A stretch of 64,000 bases of DNA, taken from NCBI GenBank assembly GCA_020635725.1, contig JACJZF010000009.1, positions 62,001 to 126,000 on the forward strand. The letters are read 5' to 3'. This stretch comes from Flavobacteriales bacterium (GTDB taxonomy: Bacteria > Bacteroidota > Bacteroidia > Flavobacteriales_F > PHOS-HE28). The notes beneath the pieces were generated by a model, which worked only from the letters and a program-made list of their open reading frames with translations, did not search any database and was not told where the DNA came from. A program made the translations under genes and the position numbers. Within the stretch, counting starts at the first letter, position 1. Each line of letters opens with the position of its first letter. Positions 51,228-59,549 of the stretch are shown here, in pieces.

Positions 51228-52316
51228 TCAATCGCAGGAGTACTGCCCGCCCGGATCCAAGGCCGAGCAGAAATGGAACACGCCGGTGTATTGCCCGGAC
51301 TTGAGTTCCTCGAGCGTATTGGTGCTGAGCCGCTTGCCGATCACGCTCTTATTGTAACGGCTTCCCCACACGCCAACGGCGCCGTCCACATTGCTGTAGG
51401 CCGGCCGATCCTCGATGATGCCGCTCACCGGCTCGGAAAGCGTGAGGTAGGTATGGAAGTCGTCATTGGCCACGCTGATGTGGAAATCCATGCCCTGGAA
51501 GATGCGCTTGGTCACGGAGGCCCAATCAGGGTCGTTCTGGATGTAGGCGGAAAGGCCACTGAAGAACGCCTGCCCATTGAGCCGCACGGCGAGTTCGTCG
51601 CCACCGTTGGAATTCGTCACGATACGAGTCCCCATGGATTGCCCGAAGGAGCGGTGCAGGGTGTCCGACCCGCGGATCTCATCGAAGCGGAAGGTGTAGT
51701 CCACGGTGAAGCGCTTATCATCCTGGCGGCCGGTCCAGTTGAACTCGTAGTCGGTGTATTGTCCCTGTGTATCCACCAACCCTACACGGGCACCGGCCTG
51801 GGTGCCGGTATTGCCATCGTTGTTGTTGATGGTGAAATCGTTGGCGATGGGCGTTGAGGAGGTCACGCTCTTCCCATTCACCACCAATGAAAGGCGGTAG
51901 CTGGCGTCTTGGTTGAGAAAGACCCGGTTATTCGACTGAAGGCCGAAGAAGGGCGTGGTGAAGTAGAAGAGCTTCTGCTGGGGCGAATAGAAGTCGCCCG
52001 GCTCGCGGTTCATCACCAAGGTATCGCGCAGGGTATAGGTCTCCGCCACATTGCCGTTGCCATCGAGCCGGTGCACCTCGGCCACGGTGATGTCCTCGTC
52101 GCCGTATTCGCTGGAGTCGCGCACCAGGGCCATGTCATAGGCGTTGCCTTCGCCGAGGAAGGCTTTGTTGACCTTGATGAAATGCACGGAGTCGCGCTGG
52201 TTCAGGAGGCCGTACACCACCGTGCGGTCCTCGTAATCCGCATTGATCTCCAGATCGTTCGAGCAGCCTGCCAGCAGTGCTGCTGCGGCCAGGTAGGTAA
52301 GGGGATGGTGGCGCAT
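51228..52316 (-). CDS. DUF4249-type outer-membrane lipoprotein
   Basis: 362 residues from the ATG at 52316, which puts a lipobox (LLAGC, Cys18) right after the hydrophobic stretch. The body has DUF4249 features: EDRTVVYGLLNQRDSVHFIKVNKAFLGEGNAYDMALVRDS, ITVAEVHRL, YFTTPFFGLQSNNRVFLNQDASYRLSL, and a beta-rich C-terminus. The family is common in Bacteroidota, often beside TonB-dependent receptors; none is adjacent here and its function is unknown. A perfect TANNTTTG box, TATCTTTG, is at 52346-52339 on the minus strand. Confidence 0.82.
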   Translation of the reverse strand: MRHHPLTYLAAAALLAGCSNDLEINADYEDRTVVYGLLNQRDSVHFIKVNKAFLGEGNAYDMALVRDSSEYGDEDITVAEVHRLDGNGNVAETYTLRDTLVMNREPGDFYSPQQKLFYFTTPFFGLQSNNRVFLNQDASYRLSLVVNGKSVTSSTPIANDFTINNNDGNTGTQAGARVGLVDTQGQYTDYEFNWTGRQDDKRFTVDYTFRFDEIRGSDTLHRSFGQSMGTRIVTNSNGGDELAVRLNGQAFFSGLSAYIQNDPDWASVTKRIFQGMDFHISVANDDFHTYLTLSEPVSGIIEDRPAYSNVDGAVGVWGSRYNKSVIGKRLSTNTLEELKSGQYTGVFHFCSALDPGGQYSCD

Positions 52317-52338
52317 GCTGAATTCCGTGCAAGGTGGC

Positions 52339-52424
52339 CAAAGATAGCCGGTGGGGCGTGGTGGTCGTTCCCGTTTGATCAATGGCGATCCAGGGCCCAT
52401 GAGCGGTTGGCCCGGCTAGCTTTG
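52339..52424. promoter_or_regulatory. Divergent promoter region, DUF4249 gene / panB
   Basis: Minus strand: TATCTTTG (52346-52339), 22 nt before the DUF4249 start. Plus strand: TAGCTTTG (52417-52424), 29 nt before panB. Both match TANNTTTG exactly. No TTTG lies at the right distance upstream for either. Confidence 0.5.
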
Positions 52425-52453
52425 CGGGTCTTGCCACCCAACGGCAGGTCATC

Positions 52454-53272
52454 ATGAGCACCGCAGCAGCAGAGGTCAAACGCGTGACCACCCATACGCT
52501 CCAGGAGATGAAGCAGAGCGGGGTGCCCATCGCCATGCTCACGGCCTATGATTACTCCATCGCTCGCTTGGTCGATGGCGCTGGAATCGATGTGATCCTG
52601 GTGGGCGACAGCGCGAGCAATGTGATGGCGGGCCATGAGACCACCCTGCCGATCACGCTGGATCAGATGATCTACCATGCCAGCAGCGTGGTACGGGGCT
52701 GCCAACGCTGCCTGGTGGTGGTCGATCTGCCCTTCGGCACCTATCAGGGCAACAGCAAGGGCGCGCTCAACTCGGCCATCCGCATCATGAAGGAGAGCGG
52801 AGCGCATGCGGTGAAGCTGGAGGGTGGTCGAGAGGTGATCGGATCCGTGGAGCGCATCCTCACGGCGGGCATCCCGGTGATGGGGCACTTGGGCCTCACG
52901 CCGCAGAGCATCTACAAGTTCGGCACCTACGTGGTGCGCGCGAAGGAAGAGGCCGAGGCCGCGCGACTGCGGGAGGATGCGCGGCTGCTGGAGGAGGCAG
53001 GCTGCTTCGCACTCGTGCTCGAGAAGATCCCGGCGAAGCTGGCCGAAGAGGTGGCGCGGTCCGTGAGCATCCCGGTGATCGGCATCGGCGCTGGCAGCGG
53101 GGTCGATGGCCAGGTGCTGGTGGTGCATGACATGCTGGGAATCAATAAGGAGTTCAACCCGCGCTTCCTGCGGCGCTACGCCGATCTGCATGAGGTGATC
53201 TCCAACGCTGTGGCCGGTTACGTGAGCGATGTCCGATCCAAGCATTTCCCCAGCGCCGGCGAGCAGTACTGA
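52454..53272 (+). CDS. panB: 3-methyl-2-oxobutanoate hydroxymethyltransferase
   Basis: 272 residues. PanB transfers a hydroxymethyl group from methylene-tetrahydrofolate to alpha-ketoisovalerate, the first committed step to pantothenate and CoA. Visible signatures are MLTAYDYSIARLVDGAGIDVILVGDSASNVMAGHETTLPI (Asp52 and the metal-site region), VVVDLPFGTYQ, AVKLEGG, PVMGHLGLTPQS, LEKIP with the catalytic Glu, and IGIGAGSGVDGQVLV. The barrel is full length. The last 44 nt overlap the next gene. Confidence 0.96.
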   Translation: MSTAAAEVKRVTTHTLQEMKQSGVPIAMLTAYDYSIARLVDGAGIDVILVGDSASNVMAGHETTLPITLDQMIYHASSVVRGCQRCLVVVDLPFGTYQGNSKGALNSAIRIMKESGAHAVKLEGGREVIGSVERILTAGIPVMGHLGLTPQSIYKFGTYVVRAKEEAEAARLREDARLLEEAGCFALVLEKIPAKLAEEVARSVSIPVIGIGAGSGVDGQVLVVHDMLGINKEFNPRFLRRYADLHEVISNAVAGYVSDVRSKHFPSAGEQY

Positions 53273-53927
53273 GCCGCAGGTGCTGCTGGAGGACCGGTGG
53301 CTGCTGGTCTTGTGCAAGCCTGCCGGCATGCCGGTGCAAGCCGACCCCACGGGAGATCCCGATCTGCTGTTATTCGCGCGCCGCAGGCATGGCCATGGCG
53401 CGCAGCTCGAATTGGCGCACCGCTTGGATCGTCCGGTGAGCGGGGTGGTGGTGCTGGCACGCGAGGGAGCCGCGCTCGTTCACCTGCATGGGCAATTCAG
53501 GTCCAGGCAGGTGAAGAAGACCTACTGGGCCGTGGTGGAGGGGCTCGTTGCCGAAGAGGGCGAGGTCGAACTCGCGCATGCGCTCCGCCGCGACCCGCGC
53601 GCCATGCGGGCACGTGCCACGGAGAGCGACGACCCGAACGCGCGCTTGCGGGTGCGGGTGCTGGCACGCGGTGATCGCTTCACCTTGCTCGAGGTCTGCC
53701 CCGAGAGCGGGCTTTTCCACCAGATCCGCGCGCAGCTCGCCGCCTGGGGGCACCCGATCAAGGGCGATGTGAAGTACGGAGCGCGGCGCGGTGAGCGTGA
53801 TCGCAGCATCGGGTTGCATGCCCGTGCGCTGGAATTCACGCATCCGGGCACGCACGAGCCGGTGAGGGTCGTCGCTGAGCCGCCCACGGAGGGTCCATGG
53901 CCGAAGCTGTTGGCGCTGCGACGCTGA
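53229..53927 (+). CDS. RluA-family RNA pseudouridine synthase
   Basis: 232 residues. The catalytic motif HRLDRPVSGVVVLAR carries Asp67. Other features are the N-terminal LLVLCKPAGMPVQ and the C-terminal ESGLFHQIRAQLAAWGHPIKGDVKYGA. It isomerises uridine to pseudouridine in rRNA or tRNA; the position cannot be read from sequence. There is no S4 domain. The start at 53229 lies inside panB in another frame, so translation is likely coupled. The end is 6 bp from the convergent priA stop. Confidence 0.9.
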   Translation: MSDPSISPAPASSTEPQVLLEDRWLLVLCKPAGMPVQADPTGDPDLLLFARRRHGHGAQLELAHRLDRPVSGVVVLAREGAALVHLHGQFRSRQVKKTYWAVVEGLVAEEGEVELAHALRRDPRAMRARATESDDPNARLRVRVLARGDRFTLLEVCPESGLFHQIRAQLAAWGHPIKGDVKYGARRGERDRSIGLHARALEFTHPGTHEPVRVVAEPPTEGPWPKLLALRR

Positions 53928-53933
53928 ACGGCC

Positions 53934-56384
53934 TCACATCGGATCCACATCGATGATCAGCTGCACGGCCCTGTGCTCAGGCTGCGCGAACACGCGATCG
54001 ATCGCCTCGCGCACGAAGCGCTTCTCTTCCGCATGCGCGGAGCGCCGCAGCTTCACCAGCAGGTTTCGGATGTGCCGGTCCTTCACCCAGGCCACGGCAG
54101 GGATGTCCGGTCCGAGCACGCGCTCGCCGAGTCCTTCGCGCAGCACCATGGCCAGCGATGCCGCGGCGGCCGCCACCCGTTCCTCTTGCCGGTGCCGCAG
54201 CGTAACCGATAACAGCCGCATGAAGGGCGGATATCCGTGAGCGCGCCGGTGCTCAGCCTCGCGGGAGTAGAAGCCTTCCACATCGTGCCGCGTGACCAGG
54301 TCGAGCACGGCGTTGCGGGCATCGAAGGCCTGGATCACCACATGGCCCGGCTTCTCCCTTCGGCCCGAACGACCGGCCACTTGCGCCATGAGCTGGAAAG
54401 CCCGCTCATGCGCGCGGAAATCAGGGAAGCGCAACAGGCTGTCGGCGCTGAGGATGCCCACGGTGCTCACATGATCGAAGTCGAGCCCTTTGGTCACCAT
54501 CTGCGTGCCGACCAGGATATCGATGGCGCCTTGCGCGAAGCCGGTGAGGATGCGGTCCAGCGCTTGACGCCCACGCGTGGTGTCCTGATCCATGCGGGCC
54601 ACGCGCGCCTCGGGGAACAGCAAGCCGAGCTCTTCTTCGATCTTCTCGGTGCCGAAGCCGATCATGCGCAACCGGTTGCTCGCGCATTGCGGGCAGTGCA
54701 CTGGCGGTGGATAGGTGCGGCCGCAATAGTGGCAGCGCAGCTGATGCAGGCTTTTATGGTAGGTGAGGCTGACATCGCAGTGGTCGCAATTCGGGACCCA
54801 GGCGCAGCTCTCGCATTGCCATACCGGAACATAGCCCCGGCGGTTCTGGAAGAGGATGGCCTGTTCGCGCTTGGCGAGCGCCCCTTGTATGGCGTCGATG
54901 AGGGTCTGGCTGAAATGCCCGCGCATGGAGCGGCGGCGCTGGGCATCGCGCAGGTCCACGATGCTGATGCCCGGCATGGCCACATCGCCGTAGCGCGTGA
55001 GCAGCTCGGCGTAGCCGTACTTGCCGGAGCGCGCGTTGTACAGGCTCTCCAGGCACGGGGTGGCGGAGCCCAGCAGCGTCTTGGCGCCATGCAATCCGGC
55101 CAGCACCACGGCCATGTCGCGCGCGTTGTAACGGGGCGCGGGATCGTGCTGCTTGTAGCTCGGGTCATGCTCCTCGTCCACAACCACGAGCCGCAGGTCA
55201 GCGAAAGGCAGGAAGAGGGCGGAGCGGGCGCCCACGATGATCGATGAGGCCATCTGCCGACTGGCCATCCGCATCCAGAGCTCGGCGCGCTCATGCGGTG
55301 GCATGCGGGAGTGGAACACGGCGATGCGCTCGCCGAAGCGGGCCCGCAGCCGTTCGATCACCTGCGTGGTGAGCGCGATCTCCGGCAAGAGGTAGAGCAC
55401 CTGCCCGCCATCGCGCACGGCTTCGTTGATCAGCGTGGCATACAGTTCGGTCTTGCCTGAGGAGGTCACGCCGCGCAGCAGCACCACCTCTTTCTCGCGG
55501 AAGCCCTCACGCACCTGTTCCAGCGCCGCGAGCTGTGCCGGGGAAAGCGGCGGGCCCGGCGCATCGATCCGGCTCGCGGCGGGCACGCCGGCCTCGCGCT
55601 CATAGGTCTCGAAGAGGCCTTTCTCCACCAATTGCTTCAAGGTGGCGCTCGATGCGCCGCTGGCGTGCAGGAGCCTGTTCCGTTCCACCTCCACGGGCGC
55701 ATCGCTCATGCAACGGCTCAGCTCCACGAAGCGCATGAGCAGGTGCAGTTGCTTGGGTGCTTTGCTCTCCAGCTTGTCGAACCACTGATGCAGCGCCTCC
55801 TCGTGGTCGGATCCGGGTGCGAGCCTCACATACGTGGTCATGCGCGGCTTCCAGGGATCGCGCAGCTCTTCTTCCACGATCACAACGCCTTCATCGATGA
55901 GCCGTTTGATGGCGGGCATCGGGTCCTTCAGCCCCATAACCTCGCCGGCCTGCTTCATGCTGAGTGCTTCACGTTGCACCAAGGCCTCGATCAGCAGCCC
56001 TGCGCGGTCAGTTCGGTGCGGCTCATCCAGCACGAAGGGGTTCACCAGGATGCGCGTCTCACTGCTCAGGTTCATCTGCCCCGGCAGCGCGGCGATCATC
56101 ACTTCACCCAGCGTGCACATGTAATGCTCCGCGATGCGCTCCCAGAGCCGCAGCTGCGGTTGGGTGACTATGGGCGCCTGATCCAGCACGGAGAGGATGT
56201 CGCGCGGAACGGCCGATGCAGGCGCTTGCTCCGTGAGCGTGCGGATGAGCCCGCCGTAGAGCTTGCCGCCTCGGCCGAACGGAACGGCCACGCGCACGCC
56301 GGGCTCCACGCCCCCCATGCCTTCGGGCACGCCGAAGGTGAAGCAGCCAGGGACCGCGAGCGGAAGGATGACCTCGGCGTACAT
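53934..56384 (-). CDS. priA: Primosomal replication-restart helicase PriA
   Basis: 816 residues, close to Bacteroidota PriA. The N-terminal DNA-binding domain starts MYAEVILPLAVPGCFTFGVP. The superfamily 2 helicase core has Walker A GVTSSGKTE (about residue 306), DEEHD and GSATPCLESL. The eight-cysteine zinc region follows as CESCAWVPNCDHCDVSL ... CHYCGRTYPPPVHCPQC, then VGTQMVTKGLDFDHV and QVAGRSGR. It reloads the replisome at stalled forks. It lies convergent to the pseudouridine synthase with a 6-bp gap. Confidence 0.96.
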   Translation of the reverse strand: MYAEVILPLAVPGCFTFGVPEGMGGVEPGVRVAVPFGRGGKLYGGLIRTLTEQAPASAVPRDILSVLDQAPIVTQPQLRLWERIAEHYMCTLGEVMIAALPGQMNLSSETRILVNPFVLDEPHRTDRAGLLIEALVQREALSMKQAGEVMGLKDPMPAIKRLIDEGVVIVEEELRDPWKPRMTTYVRLAPGSDHEEALHQWFDKLESKAPKQLHLLMRFVELSRCMSDAPVEVERNRLLHASGASSATLKQLVEKGLFETYEREAGVPAASRIDAPGPPLSPAQLAALEQVREGFREKEVVLLRGVTSSGKTELYATLINEAVRDGGQVLYLLPEIALTTQVIERLRARFGERIAVFHSRMPPHERAELWMRMASRQMASSIIVGARSALFLPFADLRLVVVDEEHDPSYKQHDPAPRYNARDMAVVLAGLHGAKTLLGSATPCLESLYNARSGKYGYAELLTRYGDVAMPGISIVDLRDAQRRRSMRGHFSQTLIDAIQGALAKREQAILFQNRRGYVPVWQCESCAWVPNCDHCDVSLTYHKSLHQLRCHYCGRTYPPPVHCPQCASNRLRMIGFGTEKIEEELGLLFPEARVARMDQDTTRGRQALDRILTGFAQGAIDILVGTQMVTKGLDFDHVSTVGILSADSLLRFPDFRAHERAFQLMAQVAGRSGRREKPGHVVIQAFDARNAVLDLVTRHDVEGFYSREAEHRRAHGYPPFMRLLSVTLRHRQEERVAAAAASLAMVLREGLGERVLGPDIPAVAWVKDRHIRNLLVKLRRSAHAEEKRFVREAIDRVFAQPEHRAVQLIIDVDPM

Positions 56385-56488
56385 ACGGAAGGCAAAGGTG
56401 AGGAGCGCGGTCCGTCATCGGATTGTCAGCAATGGACAACAGGGCCTGGCGAGGGCAACACAACCAGGGCTTGGCTTGTCTTCTGATC

Positions 56489-56647
56489 ATGGCAGCCAAG
56501 AAGTCCGCATCGGTCAGCAAGGAAGCCGCGAACAGGCCGGGTGAGGAAGCGTATGATCTGAGCACGCCGCGATGGAGCCGCTATTACCAGGCGATGCGCA
56601 AGCGGATCCGATTCCCGCGCTACTACAAGAAGGCGCTGAACTGGTAA
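56489..56647 (+). CDS. Small basic protein of unknown function (52 aa)
   Basis: 52 residues from the ATG at 56489. The N-terminal third is Lys/Ser/Ala-rich, then LSTPRWSRYYQAMRKRIRFPRYYKKALNW is strongly basic and aromatic. No family is recognised and there is no signal peptide. Net charge suggests nucleic-acid or ribosome contact, as inference. It is divergent from priA, with about 100 bp between. An alternative longer frame starts at 56423 but has an unlikely N-terminus. Confidence 0.5.
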   Translation: MAAKKSASVSKEAANRPGEEAYDLSTPRWSRYYQAMRKRIRFPRYYKKALNW

Positions 56648-56730
56648 GGCGGCCGTGCACAGCGCCATGTTAGCCGGGCGGCGACAGGGTCGTTAAGCGG
56701 TGCTGACCGCTCATCTAGTTTCACCGCCGC

Positions 56731-58044
56731 ATGAGCGTAGCGCGCGGCACCAACACGGCCATCGCCATCCTGGGCGGGCTCTTCTTCCTCTTCGGATTCG
56801 TCACCTGGCTCAACGGCCCGCTGATCCCCTTCATGCGGATCGCGTGCGAGCTCACCGATTTCGAGGCATCGATCGTGGTGCCCTTCGCCTTCTACGCCTC
56901 GTATTTCGTCATGGCGCTCCCTTCATCCATGCTGCTGCGCCGAACAGGCATGAAGAACGGCATGGCCATGGGTCTGGCCGTGATGGCGCTGGGTGCGTTC
57001 CTGTTCATACCTGCCGCCCAGGCACGTTCCGCGGGGCTGTTCCTCACGGGCTTCTTCACGATCGGCACCGGGCTGGCGTTGCTGCAAACCGCGAGCAATC
57101 CGTATGTGACGGTCGTGGGCCCCATCAGCAGCGCGGCTCGGCGCATCAGCATCATGGGCATCTGCAACAAGGTGGGCGGCATCATCGCTCCGTTCATCCT
57201 CGGCAGCCTCATTCTTGTTGATGCCGACGGGCTGAAGCTGGAGCTGGCGACCCTCACAGGTCCAGCGCGCGAGGCGCTGCTCGATGAACGCGCCGCGTTG
57301 GTGATCATGCCGTACACCGTGCTCGGGGTAGGCCTGGCCCTGGCCGCGCTGCTCATCCGCTTATCGCCGTTGCCTCCGCTCCAGGAGGCAGAGCAGCGCC
57401 AAGGCAGCACGCCGTTGAAGCATCCGCAGCTCATGCTCGGCGTGCTGGCCCTATTCCTCTATGTATGGGCGGAGGTGCTTGCGGGGGACAGCATCGCCAT
57501 GTACGCCGAGCGGCTCGGTACACCGCTGGATGTGGCCAAGACGTTGACGAGCGCCACGCTGGCCTCCATGCTGATCGGGTATGTGCTCGGCATCCTGCTC
57601 ATGCCACGGGTGATCAGCCAACGCATCGCGCTCGTGGCTTCGGCAGTGATCGCCTTCGCATGCGTGATCGGGGTCATCGCGGTCGATGCCGGGTCCATGA
57701 CGCGATTTCCCTTGATCGATCTGGGGGCGCTTCGCTTCCAATGGGTGGAGCTGCCGGTCACGGTGATCATGGTAGCGCTGCTCGGTCTGGGCAACGCGCT
57801 CATATGGCCCGCGATATGGCCCTTGGCCGTGGATGGCGTGGGCGATTCGCTCAAGACGGGCTCGGCGCTGTTGATCATGGCCATCCTTGGCGGGGCGCTG
57901 GCCGTTCCGGTATGGACCGCGATGTCTTCCGTTGCCGATGCGCGTACTTCCCAGGTCGCCTACTGGCCGCTGCTCGCGTTCTACGCCTACATCGCCTGGT
58001 ACGCAGCCGTAGGCTCGCGCTGGCGGTCGTGGGGAATCCGCTAG
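56731..58044 (+). CDS. Sugar MFS transporter (FucP/GluP type)
   Basis: 437-residue major facilitator protein, twelve hydrophobic segments. FHS-family features are LGGLFFLFGFVTWLNGPLIPFMRIACELTDFEASIVVPFAFYASYFVMALPSS, MGLAVMALGAFLFIPAA, and LTGFFTIGTGLALLQTASNPYVTVVGP with the usual RRISIMGICNKVGG. These transport L-fucose, glucose or galactose with H+; the substrate is not readable here. A TAGTTTCA box at 56716-56723 lies 7 nt before the start, with no metabolic gene next to it. Confidence 0.87.
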   Translation: MSVARGTNTAIAILGGLFFLFGFVTWLNGPLIPFMRIACELTDFEASIVVPFAFYASYFVMALPSSMLLRRTGMKNGMAMGLAVMALGAFLFIPAAQARSAGLFLTGFFTIGTGLALLQTASNPYVTVVGPISSAARRISIMGICNKVGGIIAPFILGSLILVDADGLKLELATLTGPAREALLDERAALVIMPYTVLGVGLALAALLIRLSPLPPLQEAEQRQGSTPLKHPQLMLGVLALFLYVWAEVLAGDSIAMYAERLGTPLDVAKTLTSATLASMLIGYVLGILLMPRVISQRIALVASAVIAFACVIGVIAVDAGSMTRFPLIDLGALRFQWVELPVTVIMVALLGLGNALIWPAIWPLAVDGVGDSLKTGSALLIMAILGGALAVPVWTAMSSVADARTSQVAYWPLLAFYAYIAWYAAVGSRWRSWGIR

Positions 58045-58137
58045 ACCCGGCGTGTTGAAAACTGCATGCTGGCCGGGCGAGTGAGGGGGAGGCCCCCGGT
58101 TACCTTCGGTGCCGCAACTCCCATTCCATCGCGCAGC

Positions 58138-59040
58138 ATGACGGCTTCTTCCCGCTTCCTCGCACTGGCGCCCGGTCTCGTTCTGCTCCTGCTCGCCTCC
58201 TGTGGCGGCGGCGGCTCCCAGAGCGATGCTGTTGGCGCTGATACCCTGGCCACAGACACCACTCCGAAGGAGACCGAGCTCATCGGCTTGGGCGGCCAGT
58301 TCTTCAGCATCCCTTCACCCGCCCAGGCGGCCATCGCCATCAAAGAGGCGGGACTGAACTACCAGCAAGGGGTGACCGCGCCGTTGGATAAAGGCGATGC
58401 CCGCACCACCCGCATGGCCCAGGCCACCATGCTCGGGGTGTACGGCGCGGACATGTCGTACGTGACCGTGCACAAGGATGTGAAGCGCGTGCTCACCACG
58501 TTGGAAGCGATCGAGAAGCTCTCCGCCAAACTGGAGCTCGGCAATGCGTTCGACCGCTCGCTCATGGAGCGCTTCAAAGGGAACATGGGCAACGAGGACA
58601 GCCTGCTCCGACTCAGCGGCATCGCGTTCCGCTCGGCAGACCAGTACCTGAAGACCAACGAGGCTGAGGATGTCAGCTCCTGGGTGCTCGCCGGCGGATG
58701 GGTGGAATCGATGCATCTGATGCTGGCTGATCCGGCCAGCGCGCAGAACCAGAAGATGGTGGCGCGCATCGGCGAGCAGAAGCGCACGCTCGATGCCTTG
58801 ATCAACCTAGTGGGCCAATCCAACACCGATGGGCAGGCCGATGCGCTCCTCGCAGGGCTCCGGGAGCTGGGCACTTCGCTCCAGCACCTGAAGACCGCGT
58901 ACGTATACGAGCCCTCGGTGACCGACGCTGCCAAGAAGACCACCTACATCAACGGGCGCACCACGGTAGATGCCTCGGCCGAGCAGATCGCCGACATCGC
59001 CGCCAAAGTGGCCACCATCCGCAACCTGATCCTCGCCTGA
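58138..59040 (+). CDS. Lipoprotein of unknown function (300 aa)
   Basis: From ATG 58138, which yields a clean lipoprotein leader with lipobox LLASC (Cys22); the longer frame upstream is not needed. Body: a low-complexity linker (GGGGSQSDAVGAD), then a predicted helical domain (about 45-300) with KGDARTTRMAQATMLGVYGADMSYVTVHKDVKRVL, EKLSAKLELGNAFDRSLMERFKGNMGNEDSLLRL, and a C-terminal ADIAAKVATIRNLILA. No family is recognised. It ends 2 bp before the next exported protein, so they form a pair. Confidence 0.7.
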   Translation: MTASSRFLALAPGLVLLLLASCGGGGSQSDAVGADTLATDTTPKETELIGLGGQFFSIPSPAQAAIAIKEAGLNYQQGVTAPLDKGDARTTRMAQATMLGVYGADMSYVTVHKDVKRVLTTLEAIEKLSAKLELGNAFDRSLMERFKGNMGNEDSLLRLSGIAFRSADQYLKTNEAEDVSSWVLAGGWVESMHLMLADPASAQNQKMVARIGEQKRTLDALINLVGQSNTDGQADALLAGLRELGTSLQHLKTAYVYEPSVTDAAKKTTYINGRTTVDASAEQIADIAAKVATIRNLILA

Positions 59041-59042
59041 CC

Positions 59043-59459
59043 ATGAACCGGATCCTTATCGCACTCTCGTTCCTGGCCCTCGGTTTAGGCTCTCAGGCGC
59101 AGACCCTCTGCCAGCCCATCGCCACTCGTTGCGAGCAGCACATCACCGCGAGCTACATCCCCGATGGTCAGTTCTATCGGGCACTGCTGCAGGGCGAGGA
59201 GATGGCCGAATTCAACCTCACGCTCTTCGGGGGCACCACCTACCGGGTGGCGGCCTGCAGCGGCGATTCCGATGGCATCCTGCTCTTCAATGTGTTCGAC
59301 CAGGAGCGCAACCTGCTCTTCTCCAACCGCGACAACCACAATGCCCCCTACTGGGACCTGGTGGTGGCCAGCACGCTCGATGTGATCGTGGAAGCGCAGC
59401 TCGACCCGAGCAAGGCCGGCAGCGGCTGCGCGGTGATGCTCATCGGCTTCAAGCGCTAG
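59043..59459 (+). CDS. Secreted protein of unknown function (138 aa)
   Basis: Signal peptide MNRILIALSFLALGLGSQAQ (1-20). The mature part is a compact beta-rich domain: ASYIPDGQFYRALLQGEEMAEFNLTLFGGTTYRVAACSGDSDGILLFNVFDQERNLLFSN. That layout resembles small periplasmic or outer-membrane-associated sandwich domains. Cys residues come as CQPIATRCEQ and ACSGD ... GSGCAVM, so disulphides are likely. Its start 2 bp after the preceding lipoprotein gene ties the two in one transcript; a terminator follows. Confidence 0.7.
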   Translation: MNRILIALSFLALGLGSQAQTLCQPIATRCEQHITASYIPDGQFYRALLQGEEMAEFNLTLFGGTTYRVAACSGDSDGILLFNVFDQERNLLFSNRDNHNAPYWDLVVASTLDVIVEAQLDPSKAGSGCAVMLIGFKR

Positions 59460-59484
59460 CGTCGTTCTCCCCGGAAACCTTTTG

Positions 59485-59512
59485 GCGCCCCTCCCGTTCA
59501 GAGGGGCGCTCT
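59485..59512 (+). terminator. Terminator after the secreted 138-aa protein
   Basis: GCGCCCCTC (59485-59493), a 7-nt loop, GAGGGGCGC (59501-59509), then TCTTGT. The stem is a perfect 9 bp. Confidence 0.75.
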
Positions 59513-59549
59513 TGTGGGTGCCCTAAGTGGTTCCGTGGGAGAGGTACGG

